Translations under genes and position numbers: made by a program
Shown: positions 57,469 to 64,000 of the stretch, one piece after another
Layout: each line of letters opens with the position of its first letter
Position numbering within the stretch: position 1 is the first letter of the stretch
Assembly: GCF_029784165.1 (NCBI RefSeq)
Contig: NC_073694.1
Span: forward strand, 46,967,674-47,031,673
Origin: Wyeomyia smithii
Lineage: Eukaryota; Arthropoda; Insecta; Diptera; Culicidae
Reading direction: 5' to 3'
Length of the DNA stretch: 64,000 nucleotides
The notes under the pieces: model-generated
Databases searched by the model: none
Told to the model about the DNA's origin: nothing
What the model saw: the letters and a program-made list of their open reading frames with translations, nothing else

Positions 57469-59726
57469 CTGCGTCCACGGGTGTAAAGATAACAGAAACA
57501 GGGAAAATCTCATTAGAAGACAATGTGGCAGCCATAAAAAACAACGGCGTCAACATCCCCGTCCCCTCCCGGTCGAGCCCTCCTCCGCCCTCCATAGTAG
57601 CGTTAACTTTTTCTCACTTGCAATCGATTAAAATTCCACCGAAGTCCCTATGTAGTTGTGCACACGCGAAGCGCAACTTTTATCACTTTTTATGATGCTC
57701 TTTTGTTCTGCCGTTCGCTCTTATTTTTAATTTTCCAACAAGCAGTGAACATTTTCGCTAACAAGATTACTACACTCCCGTCCTCGCAGAGCAGTCTTTC
57801 CGCTTAACCAGTGATTTTCGACGTTGTTAAACCAATATCGTCCCCCGCGGCAAAAGAACGGTCGGCGAACATCGGATAAATTGTCCAACGAGAAACATCA
57901 ACAGAGAGAAAAAAATCTCCAACCAACAAACGCAGGAGTGATTGAAAATCAACAACACCGCACCCGATTCAGGCGGGCACAGTGCGTGGGAGTGCCGCGG
58001 GACATCATCCTAGGACGCGGGATTTGCGTAACTGCGAAGGGAACTCGTACTGCGAAACGAAAAACAAACCAAATTGAATTAGTATAAGCTTAACTTATTG
58101 ACGATGCCGTCGCCGAACGTAATAATAAACGCAATAAATAAATAGACGAAGGCGCCGGGGAAAAAATTGGGCAAGGAGCATAGCAAAAAAAAAATCCGCT
58201 GCGTCACCTTGGGTTGGGGAAACCGATGGTTGGCGGTGAAAATCAACTGCTGTAGTGCAAGGGGGTAATAACAAGCTGCAGAGTGGAGTTGAAATCAATC
58301 GGAAAGCAATTTGCTGCAGTAGCAGTATTATTTTTGACCAATTGATAGTTAATAATTTATTAATTCTGAATCGTTTTAATTTTGCCCCACTTTACTCAAT
58401 GCGACGTTTTTGTTTCTCCTAGCATCGCACCGCTACCGGGCATCAATTTTAATAGGATTCGTTATGCCTTTCGTTTAACTAGGCCACTTTCTGCCGACTA
58501 GACAACACAAGCGATTGCCGGAAGGATCAGCTGTCATCGATTGGGGAATGCAAGATGTCATCGCTTAGGGGAAAAGCATCGAATAGACTAAACAGGAAAT
58601 TAGATATTTTTTTCGTCAATTTTTTGCACATTATTTGTGTGAGATTCTTGGTTCAGTACTGGTTTCATTTATTTATGCAAGTTTTAATAAATCTACAAGA
58701 AGATCTCATACCTTCAACCTGGTTCAAAAATTAAAGAATTTGAATGAAGTTCAAAGCTTATGGATGTGAGCAATAGAGTCCTTCCAGTCAAAGTATCAAA
58801 GTATCAAAAAACACCATTGGAAATAAGTATAAAGACAGCCTAGTTTTTCTCAAAAATTTAAACCAATGCTTTTACAAATCAACACACATTAATAGGAGTA
58901 TTCAAGTAAAAAATACAATAGCAATGATTATGTAACGGGAATTAAATTTCTCCCTATAATGATTCCTCGAATGCAGTAACCGATTTCCCCCAATAACATT
59001 CCACTGACGATAACGATTATAATGCTGCCTTGTAGTGTTTTATTAACTTACAGCAGAGCCATCCCTCCCCATGCAATTACCACGAGCGGTCCGAAGTACT
59101 GCAAATAACACGTTGTTTTACATGATGATCCACCTCTTAGCTCCCATCACTTCCGAAATCTTTATCTGGTCTAAATCCTACACCTTTCAACTGAAACCAA
59201 ACAGTCTTCCTGTTTTTCATTATCGGATATGTTTACACGTAGTCGGTAGGTAGGTAGCAGAATGCGTAATTAAGACGCTTGCAATTTCCATCCAGGTTGG
59301 TATGTTAGCTATATCCCGGGTACAGTTTCTTGGAGAATTTGTCAGTTCATCACGGCCCCGTCCCGGGTAGTTTATTGATTCGGAGCGGCCGGAATTCCAT
59401 TCCGACTTCCGCCGCAGCATCAGTCGTTGGCAGCAGTGCCGGAACGGGCTTTAGCACACAATTTCATTGTTAGCGAAGCGAGTATTTCTTCCGCTCTCAA
59501 GCCAAAGAGTGAAACGGAATGTAAGAAGAAGAATGCGGGAGAAAAAAAAAATCGGTCTACATATTTCATAACTTTATGACTATTCAATATTAAAGAATCT
59601 CGGCAAACGGAGAACGGCACACCACCGTAACGAAGGAAGCCGACTGCCGGAAGGCACCGGCATCGGAGGAAGCAAGTGTTTAATATTTGCCCCGTTTTTC
59701 ACCCTTTGTTGTACGGTTGCGATGTG
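57469..59726. other. Upstream intron or flank of the Runt exon
   Basis: On the minus strand this precedes the Runt exon. The N-terminal Runt-domain exon was not found here or elsewhere to the right in the window. GC-rich blocks at 57540-57600 and 57830-58060 have chance frames only. Confidence 0.4.
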
Positions 59727-60035
59727 CTACAAATCGCTGCGGATTTCCAAATGACGGTTGTACAAAGACTGGCACAGTGCTTCGGTGTTTGCCGACTTGT
59801 ATGGTCGGTTGTCCTTCTCTAAATTGTAACTCGAGGCGTTAATATCTGCCGGTTCCTCCTGCCGGATGGAGCTGAAGTCGGAAGCCGGCTGCATATTGTT
59901 CCCCGGCCCGGGATTGGTTTTGTCGTAGTCGTCGTCTTTGTCTCAGCGGTGTCTTCCGTGTTCGGTGTCCCGGACGAGTTGAACTTGTTGGTACCTTGAT
60001 TTCCGCTTTCCGCGTGAGCTTTGTTTGCTTGTTTG
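59727..60035 (-). CDS. Candidate terminal exon or small secreted-protein gene, with a frameshift
   Basis: On the minus strand a strong pyrimidine tract and CTCCAG precede 60035. The first ~30 codons read AESGNQGTNKFNSSGTPNTE. The downstream 71 codons (59942-59727), one frame away, read NMQPASDFSSIRQEEPADIN, then NLEKDNRPYKSANTEALCQS, and end HLEIRSDL and TAG. Codon use is coding-like in both parts, and the change of frame falls in a GAC/ACG-rich stretch. Alternatively translation starts at the ATG at 60091, giving a hydrophobic N-terminus LKYFLPFSVCMFV like a signal peptide. No family was recognised. It is either a pseudogene, a sequencing indel or a two-frame coincidence. Confidence 0.35.
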
Positions 60036-61290
60036 CTGGAGACAAACATGCAAACAGAGAACGGCAAAAAGTACTTGAGATTAGCAAGCATATGATTTAG
60101 GTATTGGCAGAGGATGTTGCTGGAGCTGGTCGGGTGGCGTCTAAGGTGGGTATGTCAGTTCCATGGTAACGGTACCGGTTCTATGATCTGTTACGGGTGG
60201 TCAACAAACGTTCAAGAAGTTTTTGTGGTAGTCGAGTTGATATTTTTTTTTGACCGATTTTAAAACAGCCTTATAAATATACTGGCAAAAAAAAAAGATT
60301 ACTTGATTACTAGCTCCCATTTATTTAAATTAAACTCGACTACTGATAATAAGTTGGCGAAACCGCAAAAAAATAGCCAAAGAACTCAGCAATTTACCCA
60401 GTTAATCTGGTTTAGCAGCCGTAAAGAGCGAAGCAGTTCCAGACAGACATTAGCTAACGAGCTTATTTTCTACTAACATACAAGCGATTTTGTTAATTTG
60501 GTGTTTGTGCGATCAACGGAACGCAAGCTCCTGTATCGCCAAATTTTCAGCGAAGCGGCAAAACACATTCATAAAAACTGTGCGTTATCGATGACTACTT
60601 TGTAAAGATTTACATACTTCGCTCTATTTAAGATTTTTGTAAAGTAGGAGAGAGGGATAGAGAGCTCAAAAATAAATAATAAAAATAGACTTGAAAAATA
60701 TGTAAATAGTGTGCTCTTATGTTGTGTCCCCAGTGATGAACTTTCATGAGACCAATTCGTGACATATCAATAGTTGTTCTTATGCTTCTCTCTGCGGCTG
60801 AAAACATGAATTGAAATAAATTATTACAACAACATTGCAGCGCTTTCAGACGGGTCGCTCCATTCTACAACCATTCACCGCATAAAGTCATCCAAACAGA
60901 TTATCCACTCCACACGTTCACGTACCTACCAGAACTTCGAACGTTATCGGCAAAGGTGGAAAATCGGAGCACCGAAATACGACGATTCACAAGTCGAGCG
61001 AAACAAAAACTACCCTACACGGCTATAGACCATTTTACAAAACGTTTCAGAACTCAACTCAAATTTTACAAGAAAACATGGAACAATTCTTGAATTTTAA
61101 AATGGCATTTGAAGTCAATTCCTAACCTCTGGGCATTATTCCGGTTTCGGAAATACCGATATTGTGGGTATTCGGTAATCTTTGGCTGTTTTCCGGAAAC
61201 CTGAAGTTTCCATCTTGGATTTGAAAATGGCGTCTGAGGTCGATTTTTGGCTTCTGCTCATCATTCCGATCATTTAGGCAGTTTTTTTTT
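60036..61290. other. No gene recognised
   Basis: AT-rich non-coding sequence. A segment at 60860-61040 has no sustained frame. No repeats shared with other places were noticed. Confidence 0.4.
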
Positions 61291-62181
61291 TAAATTGGTC
61301 TCAAACCATCATAGAAACATTTCTGGCTCCCGAAAACCTCCACATACCAAATTTTGTTCCGTTTGCTTGATTAATTCCTGAATTAAGCAGAAATTTTTGT
61401 TTGATTTGTATAGGAGCTCTCTTTTCCAGAAGAGGGAAGGAAGGACCATAAAAATATTTCTTGCTCCCAATAACCTTCACATACCAAATATGATTCCATT
61501 TACTTGATTAGTTCCTGAGTTTTTAAGAAGAGAAGGGATGTCGAACCGCCATAAACATATTTTTTGCCTCCAAAAACTTTCACATTTGCATGTGGTGGGT
61601 TGTATATACTTGAATAGTTCTGGAGTTATACAGAAATTCGTGTTTCATTTGTATGGAAGCCGTTTTTGTTAGAAGAGGCAGGGGTGTCGAATCACCATAA
61701 AAACATTTCTTGTTCCCAAAAACCTCCACATCAGAGATGCCAGATATTTTTGACAAATGCACAAATTTTAAGAAAATCTGCGCAAATAAATGGAGACTCT
61801 GAAAAAAATCTGCAGAAACCGAGGTAAAACTGCAAATATCTGCAAATCAATAAAAATCTGCATACGGACTCCAAAAACCTGCGTTTTGCAGACAAATCTG
61901 CCCATTTGGTATCCCTGCTCCACATGTCGAATTTGGTTCCATTTGCTTGAATAGTTCTCGAATTATGCAAAAGTTTGTGTTTTATTTGTATAGAAACCCT
62001 CCCTTCCATAGAGAGGATGGGTTTCGAGCCACCATACAAATACATACATGTAGACCTCTACATGCCATATTTTGTTCTATATGCTTGATTAGTCCTCGAG
62101 TATTCCAGAAATTTTTATGAACTCCCTCCCCCCCCCTCTTCAACAGTAGTGAGGGGTGTCATATCATTATAGAAACATTTC
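61290..62181. repeat. Diverged ~110-140-bp tandem repeat block
   Basis: At least five units share the order CATACCAAAT, GATTCCATTTACTTGATTAG or its variants, AATTTTTGTTTGATTTGTAT, and then a CCATAAAAACATTTCTTG-type joint. Unit starts are near 61350, 61480, 61595, 61925 and 62065. The larger gap at 61732-61917 is a MITE insertion. This type of repeat is frequent in mosquito genomes. The block ends where the CR1 fragment starts. Confidence 0.65.
61732..61917. mobile_element. hAT-type MITE with perfect 8-bp target duplication
   Basis: CTCCACAT lies exactly at 61724-61731 and 61918-61925. The 186-bp element starts CAGAGATGCCAGATATTTTT, and its right end in reverse complement starts CAGGGATACCAAATGGGCAG. 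AAATCTGC and its complement occur several times inside, forming subterminal repeats. It interrupts a unit of the tandem repeat block. Confidence 0.9.
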
Positions 62182-63850
62182 AACATTTGTACTGCAAGCC
62201 GATTCAGTTGACAGCGCTTTAACATCTTTCTACAACCAGCTCTACGCAGTTCGTAACGATCTCGTTCCACGGAAAAAAAACGATTGTTTAACTCAACTTT
62301 TAATCAACCCTGGTGGACCCCTGAGCTGCGTCTTCTGCGGAATAAGCTTAGAAAAGCACGTCACTGTTTCTTTTTAACGAAATCTGACAGCGACAGACTA
62401 AAACTGCACGATGTTGAATCTTTGTACAAAACGGTTCTACAGGCCACTTACGATAATTATATATCAAGGATCCAGGCCAGTGTGAAACAGGACCCCTAAC
62501 GCTTTTGGGATTTTGTTAAGAAGCGAAAATCATCTTCTCGCATTCCATCCAACGTATATCTCAACGATGTGCAGTCCAGCTCTAACTTGGAAGCAGCAAA
62601 CCTTTTCGCCCTTTACTTCGAAAGTGTTTTCAGCAAGTCATCACCAGTACCACGTCACAACCGTTTCGCCCACATTCCTTCACAAGACATCAACCTTCCC
62701 TTTATCCAGTTCCATCCCTTTATCTTTATCCATCCTCTCATATCCGACGCCAGCACGGTTTTAGAAGACATCGTTCAACTACAACAAACTTGATGTGCTA
62801 TGTTCCTACACTATCACGGGAAATGGAAATGAGGAGGCAAATCGACGCGGTGTACGTTGATTTTGCGAAAGCATTCGATACCGTTCCTCACTACCATGTC
62901 ATCGAAAAAATGAAGCATATTGACTTTCCAGAATGGATTTTGGACTGGATTCTGTCATACTTATCACCTAGCACCTCACATGTTGTAGTCAACTCAGCTC
63001 GATCCCGCACATTTTGTATTACGTCTGGCGTACCCCAAGGTAGTGTTCTTGGACCGTTGTTATTCAACATCTACGTGAATGATCTGTACCTGCTCATATC
63101 CTCGTTCAAACTCTCTTTCGCCGACGACCTGAAGGTATTTCGGGTAGTTGCGTCCACGGATGACCACACTGCCCTTCAGGATGATATCAACATTTCACTG
63201 ATTTGGTGTGATGATAATGGTATGCGTGTCAACAGTACGAAATGCAAAATTATATCTTTTACTCGCTCTGCCAATCCAGTTCATCACCAGTACAGTATAG
63301 GAACCGAAGCGCTCCAACGTGTCTCGTCTATCTGCCATCTCGGTGTGACCATTGACGAAGAGCTCAACTACAATGACCATATCGGAATTATGACTGCCAA
63401 AGCTTTTTCTGTACTTGGGTTTATTCGTCGTCACGCTTCTGAGTTCACGGACATTTCTACGTACGCCTCGCCTGTTTGGTCTCCGCACTGCCTAGGACAA
63501 AACCTAGCGGATTTAGCAGAAGAAATTTGTACGGTTTGCGTTACGGTCACTCCCTTGGAACGGCCCGGTCGAGCTTCCCCCTTACCCTGATAGATGTCAA
63601 ATTATATGTTTGGAGTCGCTGTCAGCCAGACGTGATAAAGCGCGGTGTCTCCTCGTTTTTGCTGTGCTTCAAGGGGTGATTGACTGCCCTGCGTTACTCG
63701 AGCAAATGCAGATAAACGTCACTCCTCGTCGTTTCCGGAACTATACTCTACTGGCTACCCGCTACCACAGAAAAAATTATGGATACCCGAGCAGGAGAAA
63801 ATATCATTATAATATCACAACCAGATATTGGAAATGCACCTCATTTTGAT
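62182..63850 (+). pseudogene. CR1-clade retrotransposon fragment (5'-truncated, internally deleted)
   Basis: The plus strand encodes the endonuclease-RT linker (NQPWWTPELRLLRNKLRKAR), then VESLYKTVLQATYDNYISRI and the pre-RT region up to about 62745. It then jumps directly to HGFRRHRSTTTNLMCYV, so roughly 350 bp of the RT fingers are lost. The palm is intact: AVYVDFAKAFDTVPHYHVIE, SGVPQGSVLGPLLFNIYVND and SFADDLKVF. The thumb LGVTIDEELNYNDHI follows, then frameshifts near 63490 and 63600 in the C-terminal part. It ends at the TGA at 63847-63849 with an AT-rich tail. It is related to the copy at 28.9-33.5 kb but is a different subfamily. Confidence 0.85.
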
Positions 63851-64000
63851 CTTAATATGGTTTACATAGTTGGTAAAATAACAAAAAATAATAACAAAAT
63901 ATTGTTCCTCCAAGACTATATGAATAACAAAGCTTGATATTTCAATAACAAAACAAGAATTTGCATTAAAAATCACGAAAATGGCCGATACAGATATTTC
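63851..64000. other. AT-rich 3' flank of the CR1 fragment
   Basis: Contains A-rich strings (AACAAAAAATAATAACAAAA at about 63881), which may be the 3' tail of the CR1 copy. Nothing else is seen before the window ends. Confidence 0.4.

Noticed and set aside
57234..57695. 153-codon plus-strand open frame over the Runt exon
   Set aside because: It is the antisense shadow of the Runt exon; the minus strand has the domain and the splice sites.
57824..58087. Basic, Arg/Lys/Gln-rich open frame
   Set aside because: No start context, domain or conservation evidence; a chance frame in GC-rich DNA.

Overview
The window looks like nuclear DNA of a mosquito (Culicidae). An Anopheles species is the best guess, an inference from the mix of transposon families (T1/Q-like CR1, BEL/Pao, R1, RTE/JAM1-like, LOA, mariner, hAT and several tRNA-derived SINE families), the AT-rich background, and an animal Runt-domain exon with canonical GT-AG splice sites. 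No bacterial gene organisation, operon or CRISPR array is present.

Only one stretch is convincingly host coding: an exon on the minus strand (57268-57468) that encodes the C-terminal part of a Runt domain. Its partner exons are not in the window, so much of the right-hand side is probably intron or flank of a Runt/RUNX-family transcription factor gene. Two other minus-strand stretches (59727-60035 and about 10680-11020) read like protein but were not identified.

The rest is a layered transposon graveyard. Region by region: 1-790 is the 3' end of a LOA-type retrotransposon. 0.8-6.3 kb holds dispersed repeats, a minisatellite and a 203-bp (AT)n tract. 7.2-7.9 kb is a BEL/Pao scrap. 13.0-16.2 kb holds a SINE with a perfect 13-bp target duplication and an R1 fragment. 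16.5-20.8 kb is an RTE element split by an I-type fragment and by an unidentified 0.6-kb insertion. 21.2-27.8 kb has a Jockey scrap, a SINE, a hAT MITE with perfect target duplications, an SINE-like repeat and two adjacent long hairpins. 28.9-33.5 kb is the most complete element, a CR1 retrotransposon with an intact reverse-transcriptase ORF but a broken endonuclease. 36.0-37.0 kb is a 1-kb foldback element. 39.0-46.0 kb is a BEL/Pao element with both LTRs recognisable; it was later entered by a P-like element carrying a THAP-type zinc finger, by an R1 fragment and by a hAT-like MITE. 47.9-49.2 kb is a dead mariner split by a SINE. 53.3-55.0 kb holds a SINE and a Jockey/CR1-like reverse transcriptase. 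61.3-63.9 kb is a tandem-repeat block with a hAT MITE inside and a second CR1 copy at its end.

All calls come from reading the sequence and the conceptual translations. No database search was possible, so family names rest on recognised motifs. Boundaries are best where target-site duplications or terminal repeats could be matched by eye.
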